Source: Bacillota bacterium | GTDB lineage: Bacteria; Bacillota; Clostridia; Peptostreptococcales; Anaerovoracaceae | NCBI GenBank assembly: GCA_016282655.1 | Contig: JAEELK010000169.1 | Location: forward strand, 1 to 8,061 | Direction: 5' to 3' | DNA: 8,061 bases | In this document: piece after piece, positions 1 through 6,319 of the stretch | How positions within the stretch are numbered: the stretch's first letter is position 1 | Layout: each line of letters opens with the position of its first letter | Notes under the pieces: model-generated | The model's input: the letters and a program-made list of their open reading frames with translations, nothing else | What the model was told of the DNA's origin: nothing | Database searches by the model: none | Translations under genes and position numbers: made by a program

Positions 1-1255
1 CGACGCCTCGCTTCGGCTCGTTGATGATCCGCGCGAAGGCGAGATCGTCCGCGGGGTTCTGCACCAGCCGCATATAGCTCATGAGGTCTTTGACTTCTTT
101 GCGGTCGTAGTAGCGGAAGCCGCCCAGGACCCGGTACGGGACCCCGTGCGCCGTCAGCGCCTCTTCAAAGCGCCGGCTCTGCGCGTTGGTGCGGTAGAGC
201 ACGGCGAAATCGGACCAGCGGCACTGCCGCTCCTCCCGCAGCTTCTGCATGAGGCGGGCGATGTAGCGGCTCTCCTCCCGGTCGTCCTCCGCGCGGTAAT
301 AGCGGACCTTCTCCCCCGCGTCCATGGCGGTCCAGAGCGTCTTGTCCTTGCGGCCGCGGTTGTTGCGGATGACGGAGTTCGCGGCGTTCAGGATGTTGCC
401 GTGCGAACGGTAATTCTGCTCCAGCTTGATGACCTTAGCGCCCGGGAAGTCCTTTTCGAATTCCAGGATGTTGCGGATGTCCGCCCCGCGCCACTGATAG
501 ATGCACTGGTCGTCGTCTCCCACGATGCAGACGTTCCGGTGCTCCTCCGCCAGGAGCCGGATGAGGCGGTACTGCATGAAGTTCGTGTCCTGGTACTCGT
601 CCACCATGATATAGCGGAAGCGGTCCCGGTAACGGGACAGGACCTCCGGGCAGTGCTCCAGCAGGCGCACGGCCCTCAGAAGCAGGTCGTCGAAATCCAG
701 CGCGCCGTTCTTCCGCAGGGTCTCTTCGTATCTGAGATAGAGCCGTCCCAGCGCCCGGCCGCGCGGCGTGTCCGCGTTCGCGCCGGCGTATTCCTCCGCG
801 GAGATCCCCTTCTCCTTGCAGTCGCTGATGACGGCCAGCACGTAGCTCTCCGGGTAGACCTTGCTGTCCAGATCCAGATCCTTCAGGGCCGCCTTGACGA
901 CGGTCTTCTGGTCCGCAGGGTCGTAGACCACGAAATTGGACGGGACGCCGTCCTCCTTTCCGCTGTAGCGGAGGAGCCGCAGACAGGCCGCGTGGAAGGT
1001 GAGGATCCACATCCGATCCACGCCGTCCCCGACCAGCGCTTCCACGCGCTCGCGCATCTCGCCGGCCGCCTTGTTGGTGAAGGTGACGGCCAGGATGTTG
1101 TAGGGGGAGATGCCGCATTCGCGCACCATGTACGCGATGCGGTGGGTCATCGTGGAGGTCTTGCCGCTCCCGGCCCCCGCCAGGATCATCAGCGGGCCGT
1201 CCACCGTGCGGGCCGCCAGCCGCTGCTCCGGATTGAGTTTTTCTAAGAGATCCAT
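1..1255 (-). CDS. pcrA: ATP-dependent DNA helicase UvrD/PcrA, N-terminal 418 residues (runs off the left edge)
   Basis: This is a superfamily 1A 3'-5' DNA helicase that unwinds DNA in excision repair, clears RecA filaments and, in Firmicutes, helps resolve replication-transcription conflicts. The frame is open from the ATG at 1255 to base 1 with no stop, so the C-terminal part, including motifs V and VI, lies outside. Motifs in order: Q-motif LNPEQ (residues 7-11), Walker A AGAGSGKT (26-33), motif Ia VTFTNKAAGEM, Walker B DEYQDTN (219-225), motif III VGDDDQ (245-250) followed by IYQWRGAD, and motif IV EQNYRS (279-284). Every helicase motif expected in this part is intact. The start fits family N-termini and has a modest GAGG ribosome site just upstream. 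It lies downstream of a terminator-like hairpin in the same direction as uvrC, and the two proteins work in the same repair pathway. PcrA is the usual Firmicutes name; UvrD or Rep cannot be strictly excluded without the C-terminus. Confidence 0.93.
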   Translation of the reverse strand, partial: MDLLEKLNPEQRLAARTVDGPLMILAGAGSGKTSTMTHRIAYMVRECGISPYNILAVTFTNKAAGEMRERVEALVGDGVDRMWILTFHAACLRLLRYSGKEDGVPSNFVVYDPADQKTVVKAALKDLDLDSKVYPESYVLAVISDCKEKGISAEEYAGANADTPRGRALGRLYLRYEETLRKNGALDFDDLLLRAVRLLEHCPEVLSRYRDRFRYIMVDEYQDTNFMQYRLIRLLAEEHRNVCIVGDDDQCIYQWRGADIRNILEFEKDFPGAKVIKLEQNYRSHGNILNAANSVIRNNRGRKDKTLWTAMDAGEKVRYYRAEDDREESRYIARLMQKLREERQCRWSDFAVLYRTNAQSRRFEEALTAHGVPYRVLGGFRYYDRKEVKDLMSYMRLVQNPADDLAFARIINEPKRGV

Positions 1256-1283
1256 GTTGCCTCGTTTCGTGCTTTGCCGATGA

Positions 1284-1316
1284 CAAAAAGAAAGCGGCCG
1301 CTGACGGCCGCTTTCT
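1284..1316 (-). terminator. Intrinsic terminator or attenuator between the DUF1292 gene and pcrA
   Basis: A perfect 12-bp stem (1289-1300 paired with 1305-1316) with a 4-base loop is GC-rich in its upper part. Read on the minus strand it is followed by five T residues (1289-1285, of which 1289 is also the last stem base) and then GT. This is the form of a rho-independent terminator for transcription coming from murA-uvrC-DUF1292. On the plus strand the following sequence is only a mixed C/T run, so the minus direction is the likely one. The hairpin ends 28 bases before the pcrA start codon, which leaves little room for a separate pcrA promoter, so partial readthrough is plausible. Confidence 0.85.
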
Positions 1317-1331
1317 CCTCTTTGCTCGAGA

Positions 1332-1613
1332 TTATTCTTCCTCTGCGGTGAGGCGCTCGAATTCCTTGGAGACGGCTTCGAACTCGGCATCGTCCTCGAT
1401 GTCGATCAGTTCGAAATCGTCGTCGGCCTCGCGATAGCCGTAGAGGTAGACGTCGTCGCTGCCGTCGTCGGGGAGAAGCGCGATGTATTCTTTGCCGTCG
1501 ACGTCAAAGACACCCAGCACTTCGCATTCTACTTCTTCACCGTCGTCGAACTCCAGGGTGATGAATTGTTCTTCTTCGTCTTCAAACTCTTCCACATATT
1601 CGTCGTTTGCCAT
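1332..1613 (-). CDS. DUF1292 family small acidic protein (YrzB-like)
   Basis: The 93-residue protein matches the DUF1292 family of small cytosolic Firmicutes proteins, whose function is unknown. It is extremely acidic: I count 39 Asp/Glu against 4 Lys/Arg. The N-terminus is a Glu/Asp cluster. A central stretch with alternating hydrophobic residues (FITLEFDDGEEVECEVLGVF, about 17-36, then KEYIALLP) suggests a small beta fold and is the family's recognisable core. The tail is another acidic stretch. The ATG at 1613 is chosen because the strong ribosome site AAGGAGGAG lies seven bases upstream; it overlaps the uvrC stop codon, which is 14 bases from this start. The gene is therefore almost certainly translated from the uvrC transcript and is the last gene before the hairpin at 1284-1316. 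The family call is confident; no function can be assigned. Confidence 0.88.
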   Translation of the reverse strand: MANDEYVEEFEDEEEQFITLEFDDGEEVECEVLGVFDVDGKEYIALLPDDGSDDVYLYGYREADDDFELIDIEDDAEFEAVSKEFERLTAEEE

Positions 1614-1627
1614 GATGATACTCCTCC

Positions 1628-3199
1628 TTATTCCGAACGGGTATTACCTGCTTCTATTTTATCCTCTGCGCCCGGTCTTTGCAAGTGTTCTTTCACGGCT
1701 TTGGCAAGTGCCGGCGTGAGCCCGCCCCGCGCGCGGAGCTCCTCCTCGGAAGCCGCGGCGACGGCGGCCATGCTGCCGAAGACCGTCAGCAGGCGGTTCC
1801 TGCGCTTCTCCCCGATGCCGGGGATCTCGTCCAGCGCGGAATGTTCCAGCCTGCGGCCGCGCAGCCCTCTGTGATACTCGATGGCGAAGCGGTGCGTCTC
1901 CTCCTGCATGAGGCCCACGTGGCGGAAGAGAGAGCGGTTCTCCCGCAGCTCCATGACGCGCCCGTCATGGCAGAGCCCGCGCGTGCGGTGCTTGTCGTCC
2001 TTGACCATGCCGAGCACCGGGACGGAGAGCCCCATGGCCCGGACCACGGCGGCCGCCGCGCGCTCCTGCGCCGGGCCGCCGTCGATGAGCAGCAGCTCCG
2101 GCAGGGGGAGAAAGGCGGGATCGCCTTCTTCCGCGCGCTTCAGGCGGCGGTAGAGGACCTCCTGCAGCGCGGCGTAATCGTCTCCGCCAAGGGCCGATTT
2201 CAGGCGAAAGCGCCGGTAGTCTTTCCGGCTGGGCGCGCCGTCCGCGAAGACGACCATGACGCCCACGGCGCCTTCGCCGCCCGTATGGGAGATATCGTAG
2301 GCCTCCAGCCGGTGCAGCGTGCCCGCGTCCGCGCCCGCGAACTCCGCCAGCGCGGCGTAGACGGCCCTGTTTTCTTCCGCCGCGGCGCGGCTCCTGCGCT
2401 TCCACTCCTCGCGGTCCACCGGCACGCGGTTCTCGCCCATGCGCTCCATGAAACGGTCCAGTTTTTTCTGGTCCGGCAGAGCGCGGACCGCGGCGATGTG
2501 GTCCCGGAAGACCGCGGCCTGCTCGTAGCGCAGGGCTTCCGCCTCTTCCTCCATGCGCGCCTGCAGATAGCGCAGCACCGCGTCCGTGTCGCCCTCCAGG
2601 AAGTCCCGCGCCCCCTGCACCGCCCTGGCGTAGTCCGCCTTTGCGACGTGCCCGTCGCAGACCCCGCGGCAGCGCGCGAGATGATAGTTGAGGCAGGGGC
2701 TGAAGCCCGGCGGGAAGGAGAGCGCGGCGCAGCGCTTCAGGGAGAAGATGTCGTTCAGCATCTCGATGATCCGGCCGGCCAGCGCGGCGTCCGTATAGGG
2801 CCCGTAATACAGGCTGCCGTCGTCCACGCGGCGGCGGGTCTTGAAGAGCCGCGGCCATTCCTCGCCCAGGGTCAGCTTGATGAAGGGGAAGCTCTTGTCG
2901 TCGCGCAGGAGCACGTTGTAGCGCGGCATGTAGCGCTTGATCAGGTGCGATTCCAAAAGCAGCGCTTCCATCTCCGTCGAGACGGTGATGTACTGAAACT
3001 CCGCGATGTGGCTCACCATCTTCCGGACCTTGGGGTCCATATTGTTCTGCGAGCGGAAGTACTGCCGGACGCGGTTGCGCAGATTGCGGGCTTTTCCCAC
3101 ATAAATGATCTCCCCGGCGTCGTCCTTGTGTATATAAACACCTGGACACGTGGGGAGATTCCGAAGTGCTTCCCGAATGTCAAACCGTTCTTCTGCCAT
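1628..3199 (-). CDS. uvrC: Excinuclease ABC subunit UvrC, internally shortened form
   Basis: UvrC makes both incisions around a lesion in UvrABC nucleotide excision repair. Seen in order: a GIY-YIG nuclease (GVY 20-22, YVG 33-35, conserved glutamates within 76-83), a four-cysteine cluster (C157, C169, C177, C181) at the spacing of the iron-sulfur site known in E. coli UvrC, a UVR/UvrB-binding segment (about 203-239), an RNase H-like nuclease with all expected catalytic residues (D302 in YDISH, D373 in LLIDGG, D401/D402 in KDDKH, H436 in EETHR), and a helix-hairpin-helix domain (about 456-507, DEIPGIGEKRR). At 523 residues it is shorter than the usual 560-620. The gap between the UVR segment and the first RNase H aspartate is only about 64 residues, where E. 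coli UvrC has about 160. The reading frame is continuous. The ATG overlaps the murA stop by one base (TGATG), which implies translational coupling. It should be active, given the intact catalytic residues. Confidence 0.96.
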   Translation of the reverse strand: MAEERFDIREALRNLPTCPGVYIHKDDAGEIIYVGKARNLRNRVRQYFRSQNNMDPKVRKMVSHIAEFQYITVSTEMEALLLESHLIKRYMPRYNVLLRDDKSFPFIKLTLGEEWPRLFKTRRRVDDGSLYYGPYTDAALAGRIIEMLNDIFSLKRCAALSFPPGFSPCLNYHLARCRGVCDGHVAKADYARAVQGARDFLEGDTDAVLRYLQARMEEEAEALRYEQAAVFRDHIAAVRALPDQKKLDRFMERMGENRVPVDREEWKRRSRAAAEENRAVYAALAEFAGADAGTLHRLEAYDISHTGGEGAVGVMVVFADGAPSRKDYRRFRLKSALGGDDYAALQEVLYRRLKRAEEGDPAFLPLPELLLIDGGPAQERAAAAVVRAMGLSVPVLGMVKDDKHRTRGLCHDGRVMELRENRSLFRHVGLMQEETHRFAIEYHRGLRGRRLEHSALDEIPGIGEKRRNRLLTVFGSMAAVAAASEEELRARGGLTPALAKAVKEHLQRPGAEDKIEAGNTRSE

Positions 3200-4470
3200 C
3201 AGTCCTCGACTTTTTCGATGCGGGCGCCCAGGCGCTTGAGCTTTCCGGTGAAGTCCGCGTAGCCGCGCTCCACGTAGTGGACGTTGGAGACTTCCGTGAC
3301 GCCCTCCGCCACCAGACCGGCCAGCACCAGCGCCGCGCCGGCGCGCAGGTCCGTGGCTTTGACGCGGGCGCCTTTCAACCCGTAGCCGCCCTGTATCTCG
3401 GCGTTGTTGCCCTCGGTGGCGATGCGGGCGCCCATGAGCTGCAGCTCCCGAATGTGCATATAGCGATTCTCAAAGACCTTTTCCACCACGCTGCTGCTGC
3501 CCTCGACGGTGGTCAGGAAAGCCATGAACTGGGGCTGCATGTCCGTGGGAAAGCCGGGGTACGGCATGGTCTTGATGTCCGTGGGATTCAGCGGCTGCAG
3601 GTCGCCGCGCACGCGGAAGCCGTCATCCGTCTCCTCCACGGAAACGCCGCAGTCCAGCAGTTTGGCCGTGATGGCCTTCACGTGGTTGGGCAGGGCGTTG
3701 TGGATGGTGAGGTCTCCGCGGGTGATGGCGGCCGCGACCATGAAGGTGCCGGTCTCGATGCGGTCCGGAATGACCGTATGCGTGGCGCCGTGCAGCGAGG
3801 GCACGCCCTCCACGCGGATGCTGTCCGTGCCGGCGCCCTTGATCTTCGCCCCCATCTTGTTCAGAAAGTTGGCCAGATCGACGATCTCGGGCTCCTGCGC
3901 CGCGTTCTCGATGCTGGTGCTGCCCTGCGCCAGGGTGGCGGCCATCATGATGTTCTCCGTCGCGCCGACGCTGGGGAAGTCCAGATAGACGCGGCCGCCC
4001 ATGAGCTGTTTGGCCTCCGCGACCGTGGGGGCGTCCGGATCCGCGCTCTCCGTGGTGACGGCGCCCATGGCCCGAAATCCCTTCAGATGCAGGTCGATGG
4101 GGCGCGCGCCGATGGTGCAGCCGCCGGGCGAAGCCATGGCGGCTCTTCCGCTGCGGGCGAGCAGCGGGCCCATGGCCAGGATGGAGGCCCGCATCTGCTT
4201 GACCAGCTCACGGGGGACTTCGTCGTTGATGATCTTTTGCGGCGAGACGATGACGCGTCCGACACGGTAGTCTTCCACGACGTCGAAGCCGACGGAACGC
4301 AGCAGACGGCACATGACGTCGACGTCCCGCAGCGGCGGCACGTCCAGGATCTCGCAGGGTTCGTCCGCCAGGATGGTGGCGGCCAGCAGCGGCAGAACGG
4401 CGTTCTTCGCGCCGCTGATCACGACCTCGCCCCGCAGGGGGCCGTTGTTTTGCACCAGATATTTTGCCAA
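3199..4470 (-). CDS. murA: UDP-N-acetylglucosamine 1-carboxyvinyltransferase MurA (TTG start)
   Basis: MurA transfers enolpyruvate from phosphoenolpyruvate to UDP-GlcNAc, the first committed step of cytoplasmic peptidoglycan synthesis and the target of fosfomycin. The protein is 423 residues, normal for the family. Visible landmarks are the N-terminal SGAKNA motif (K22, N23), R94 in KQMRAS, the PEP-site loop SPGGCTIGARP with C118 at the position of the catalytic, fosfomycin-reactive cysteine, D310 in FPTDMQPQ (the catalytic aspartate equivalent) and R376 in DLRAGAALV. Having cysteine rather than aspartate in the loop predicts fosfomycin sensitivity at the target level. No ATG fits the N-terminus; the start is the TTG at 4470-4468, with AGGGAG seven bases upstream. 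It is the first gene of a transcript from the strong promoter at 4498-4526. Firmicutes often carry two paralogues (MurAA and MurAB/MurZ); the sequence alone does not say which this is. Confidence 0.97.
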   Translation of the reverse strand: MAKYLVQNNGPLRGEVVISGAKNAVLPLLAATILADEPCEILDVPPLRDVDVMCRLLRSVGFDVVEDYRVGRVIVSPQKIINDEVPRELVKQMRASILAMGPLLARSGRAAMASPGGCTIGARPIDLHLKGFRAMGAVTTESADPDAPTVAEAKQLMGGRVYLDFPSVGATENIMMAATLAQGSTSIENAAQEPEIVDLANFLNKMGAKIKGAGTDSIRVEGVPSLHGATHTVIPDRIETGTFMVAAAITRGDLTIHNALPNHVKAITAKLLDCGVSVEETDDGFRVRGDLQPLNPTDIKTMPYPGFPTDMQPQFMAFLTTVEGSSSVVEKVFENRYMHIRELQLMGARIATEGNNAEIQGGYGLKGARVKATDLRAGAALVLAGLVAEGVTEVSNVHYVERGYADFTGKLKRLGARIEKVED

Positions 4471-4477
4471 AGGAGAT

Positions 4478-4483
4478 CTCCCT
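4478..4483 (-). promoter_or_regulatory. Ribosome binding site that fixes the murA TTG start
   Basis: Read on the minus strand, AGGGAG sits seven bases before the TTG at 4470. There is no in-frame ATG nearby, and the conserved MurA N-terminus begins at this TTG, so site and start support each other. The Shine-Dalgarno lies partly in a 10-bp palindrome (GGAGATCTCC, 4472-4481), which has no loop and is probably not a functional hairpin. Confidence 0.75.
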
Positions 4484-4497
4484 GTTTTTTTCTTTTT

Positions 4498-4526
4498 AGT
4501 ATAAGGATTTCCCTGCGGTTTGTCAA
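4498..4526 (-). promoter_or_regulatory. Sigma-A type promoter for murA-uvrC-DUF1292
   Basis: On the minus strand a perfect -35 TTGACA (4526-4521) is followed by a 17-base spacer and a -10 TATACT (4503-4498). This is close to ideal for the vegetative sigma factor. Transcription should begin near 4491 and give a leader of about 20 bases before the murA TTG. The strength suits a housekeeping operon. I see no riboswitch, and the leader is too short for one. Confidence 0.9.
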
Positions 4527-4592
4527 AGGAAGTCCCCTGCCGCGCGCGCCTTTTTCAAGACTTCCCGCCGCCGTGCATGTGGAAATTATTGG

Positions 4593-4619
4593 TTGCCATC
4601 CACAGCCCGTTGTGATAAT
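4593..4619 (+). promoter_or_regulatory. Probable promoter for the small membrane protein-abrB unit
   Basis: On the plus strand TTGCCA (4593-4598) lies 15 bases before GATAAT (4614-4619). The -10 is preceded by TGT, giving an extended -10 of the TGnTATAAT type that can make up for the short spacer. The start codon of the downstream gene is 25 bases beyond the -10. It faces away from the murA promoter in a 174-base divergent intergenic region (4471-4644). Apart from the two promoters I see only a weak inverted repeat there (4528-4534 with 4559-4565). Confidence 0.6.
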
Positions 4620-4644
4620 CTATGGAAGACAGGAGGTTTGGCGT

Positions 4645-4995
4645 ATGAACACAGCTCTTACACTGAAGGAAGTCGGTCTCATCCTGATCTTCCTTGCCCT
4701 CTTGGTCCTGATCGTCTATCTGATCGTCTTGGTCCGCGCCCTGATCCCCTCCGCGAAGTCCATGAGCAAGATCCTGAAGGACGGCGAAGAGATCAGCGGA
4801 AAAGCGGCCGAAGCCACCCGCAGCGTCGAAGGGATCGTCGGCAACGTGGGCAGCACCGTATCCGGCATCAGCAGCATCGTCAAAGGCAACACGGGGCGTT
4901 TCATGCTGCTGACCAGCCTGATCAATGCCCTTTTGGTGCTGCGCCGTTTTCTTGCCGGCGAAGACGAAGAGGACGACACTTCCTTTGAAGACTGA
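4645..4995 (+). CDS. Unrecognised small membrane protein, DUF948-like layout
   Basis: I do not recognise this 116-residue protein with certainty. A hydrophobic segment at about residues 10-34 should be a membrane helix, with almost no N-terminal tail before it. Residues 38-82 follow as a soluble stretch with Val/Ile at heptad-like spacing (V61, I64, V65, V68, V72, I75, V79) and a run of Gly/Ser, suggesting an amphipathic helix or coiled coil. A second, weaker hydrophobic stretch at 87-102 (MLLTSLINALLVLRRFL) could be a hairpin or peripheral helix. The tail is strongly acidic (EDEEDD). The order of one TM helix then a long heptad region resembles DUF948 proteins such as YtxG, but I would not assign it. 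The ATG at 4645 has AGGAGG eight bases upstream. The next gene, an AbrB regulator, starts 41 bases after the stop with no terminator between, so they are probably co-transcribed. Confidence 0.8.
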   Translation: MNTALTLKEVGLILIFLALLVLIVYLIVLVRALIPSAKSMSKILKDGEEISGKAAEATRSVEGIVGNVGSTVSGISSIVKGNTGRFMLLTSLINALLVLRRFLAGEDEEDDTSFED

Positions 4996-5036
4996 TCCAT
5001 TCATTTCTATCTGCTGAATCAGAGAGGAGTTACACC

Positions 5037-5279
5037 ATGAAAACGACCGGCATCGTACGGAAAGTCGACGAACTTGGCCGCATCGTGCTTCCCATCGAAC
5101 TGCGACGCACCCTGAACATCAACATAAAGGATCCGCTGGAGATCTACGTGGACGGCGAATTCATCATGCTGCGGAAATATGAGCCCGCGTGCATCTTCTG
5201 CGGCAACGCCAAGGACGTGGTCCGCATCCACGAGAAGAACGTCTGCGCGAACTGCCTGAAGGAGATGAAGGAGCTCTAA
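5037..5279 (+). CDS. abrB: AbrB/SpoVT-family transcription regulator with CxxC...CxxC tail
   Basis: This 80-residue protein is an AbrB-type transition-state regulator, a dimeric swapped-hairpin DNA-binding protein. Residues 1-48 are close to B. subtilis AbrB, including GIVRKVDELGR and PIELRRTL; the arginines implicated in DNA binding there (R8, R15, R23, R24) are all present. The C-terminal part differs from Bacillus AbrB: it carries C52-x2-C55 and C70-x2-C73, which look like a small zinc ribbon or other metal or thiol site, a form I associate with clostridial AbrB proteins. In B. subtilis AbrB represses post-exponential genes until Spo0A lowers its level; a like role here is inferred. The ATG at 5037 follows AGAGGAG with a seven-base spacer. 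It is second in a unit with a small membrane protein and ends 32 bases before the hairpin at 5312. The family is certain; orthology to AbrB proper is likely but unproved. Confidence 0.92.
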   Translation: MKTTGIVRKVDELGRIVLPIELRRTLNINIKDPLEIYVDGEFIMLRKYEPACIFCGNAKDVVRIHEKNVCANCLKEMKEL

Positions 5280-5311
5280 GCTCCCGCGCGCCAGGCAAAG
5301 ACCGGAACAGC

Positions 5312-5337
5312 AAAAAAGACCCGGAAGGGTCTTTTTT
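5312..5337. terminator. Bidirectional intrinsic terminator between abrB and ricT
   Basis: An 11-bp stem (5312-5322 with 5327-5337) closes a GGAA tetraloop. One flank is six A residues and the other six T residues, so each strand reads GACCC-loop-GGGTC followed by a T run. This matches a rho-independent terminator working in both directions: for abrB on the plus strand (stop at 5279) and ricT on the minus strand (stop at 5373). The remainder of the 93-base gap shows nothing else. Confidence 0.92.
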
Positions 5338-5372
5338 CATTTCGCGTTCCGCCGCGCCGGGCGCGTCCGCGC

Positions 5373-6302
5373 TTAGTCCTCCAGCAGCTTCGCGATCTCC
5401 GCCTCAGAGGGCTGCTCCGGCTGCTGCTGCGGCTGCTTTTTCTGCTGCTGTCCGCCTTTTTTGCGGCCGGCCAGACGGCGGACGTCTTCTTTGTTGTAGG
5501 TGAAGATGTCGGAGGAGAGCTTGTCTCCGCCGTCCTCTTTTTTGTCGTCCAGGATCAGGCGCGCCTTCACCTTGCCGAGCAGGATGTTGCTCTCCACCAC
5601 GATCCCCTCGCCGTCCGGGCAGGCGATCTTGTCGCCCGGTTCCGGGAGGCCTTTGCGCAGCTCGTTGTAAACGTCGTTTTCGTATTTCAGGCAGCACATG
5701 AGGCGGCCGCAGGTGCCGCTGATCTTGCCCGGATTGAGCGAAAGATTCTGCGTTTTGGCCATCTTGATGGAGACCGGCTCAAAGTCCGGCAGCCACTGAT
5801 GACAGCAGAGCGGCCGTCCGCAGATGCCGATGCTCCCGAGCATCTTCGCCTCGTCCCGGACGCCGATCTGCCTGAGCTCGATGCGCATGCGGAAGGTGGA
5901 AGCCAGATCTTTTACCAGCTCGCGGAAGTCCACGCGCCCGTCCGCCGTGAAATAGAACAGGATCTTGGAATTGTCGAAGGTGTACTCCACATCCACCAGC
6001 TTCATGCCCAGGCCGTGCTTCGCGATCCGTTCCTGACAGAGCGCCAGGTCCTTCTCCTTGCGCGCCTGATTCTCCAGATGGCGCTGGTAATCCTTTTCGT
6101 CCGCGACGCGGATCACCGGTTTCAGCGGGGAGATCAGTTCTTCCTCCGGGATCTCCCGGAGCTCCTCCGCCACGAAGCCGAGCTCCAGCCCGCGGGCCGT
6201 TTCCACGATGACTTTGTCGTCCCGCTGCAGCGTCAGCTCGCCGGGATCGAAGTAATAGATCTTGCCTGCCTTTTTAAAACGCACGGCAGCTACTTTGACC
6301 AT
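5373..6302 (-). CDS. ricT: RicT/YaaT, PSP1-domain iron-sulfur regulatory protein
   Basis: RicT (YaaT) forms the RicAFT complex with RicA (YmcA) and RicF (YlbF). In B. subtilis this complex carries iron-sulfur clusters, promotes RNase Y-dependent mRNA processing and affects sporulation, competence and biofilm formation. The protein is 309 residues. The PSP1 core contains two cysteine motifs, CGRPLCC (C161, C166, C167) and CGRLMCC (C198, C203, C204), the expected cluster ligands. The last 30 or so residues are low-complexity, rich in Gln, Lys and Pro (about 281-300), ending in an acidic LLED, and are probably disordered. The ATG at 6302 has AGGAG eight bases upstream. The start is 17 bases after the holB stop, so ricT is the last gene of the tmk-holB-ricT unit, which ends at the bidirectional terminator. 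RicA and RicF are not in this window. Confidence 0.95.
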   Translation of the reverse strand: MVKVAAVRFKKAGKIYYFDPGELTLQRDDKVIVETARGLELGFVAEELREIPEEELISPLKPVIRVADEKDYQRHLENQARKEKDLALCQERIAKHGLGMKLVDVEYTFDNSKILFYFTADGRVDFRELVKDLASTFRMRIELRQIGVRDEAKMLGSIGICGRPLCCHQWLPDFEPVSIKMAKTQNLSLNPGKISGTCGRLMCCLKYENDVYNELRKGLPEPGDKIACPDGEGIVVESNILLGKVKARLILDDKKEDGGDKLSSDIFTYNKEDVRRLAGRKKGGQQQKKQPQQQPEQPSEAEIAKLLED

Positions 6303-6319
6303 AGATCTTTCTCCTATTT

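Noticed and set aside
146..1246. 366-codon plus-strand frame opposite pcrA
   Set aside because: Antisense shadow of the helicase gene, with no ribosome site or domain.
435..1286. 283-codon minus-strand frame overlapping pcrA
   Set aside because: Wrong frame of the helicase gene; the true frame from 1255 carries all the helicase motifs and is simply open to the window edge.
1679..3262. 527-codon plus-strand frame opposite uvrC
   Set aside because: Antisense of a gene with all UvrC motifs; long open antisense frames are expected in GC-rich coding DNA, and the product is Arg/Ala/His-rich with no domain.
4472..4481. GGAGATCTCC palindrome over the murA ribosome site, considered as a hairpin or operator
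   Set aside because: A 10-bp palindrome with no loop cannot fold as a stable hairpin, and a single short palindrome is weak evidence for an operator.
3166..4995. Very long plus-strand open frame (609 codons) spanning murA antisense and the small membrane protein
   Set aside because: Its first 490 or so codons are the antisense of murA with biased composition and no recognisable domain; only the last 116 codons, from the ATG at 4645 with its own AGGAGG, are a real gene.
4555..5004. 149-codon minus-strand frame rich in Asp/Gln
   Set aside because: Antisense of the small membrane protein; the odd composition is what the complementary strand of Ile/Val/Leu codons gives.
5404..5447. Repetitive-looking CTG-rich stretch considered as a DNA repeat array
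   Set aside because: It is imperfect, short and in frame with the Q-rich tail of RicT; not an array or CRISPR.
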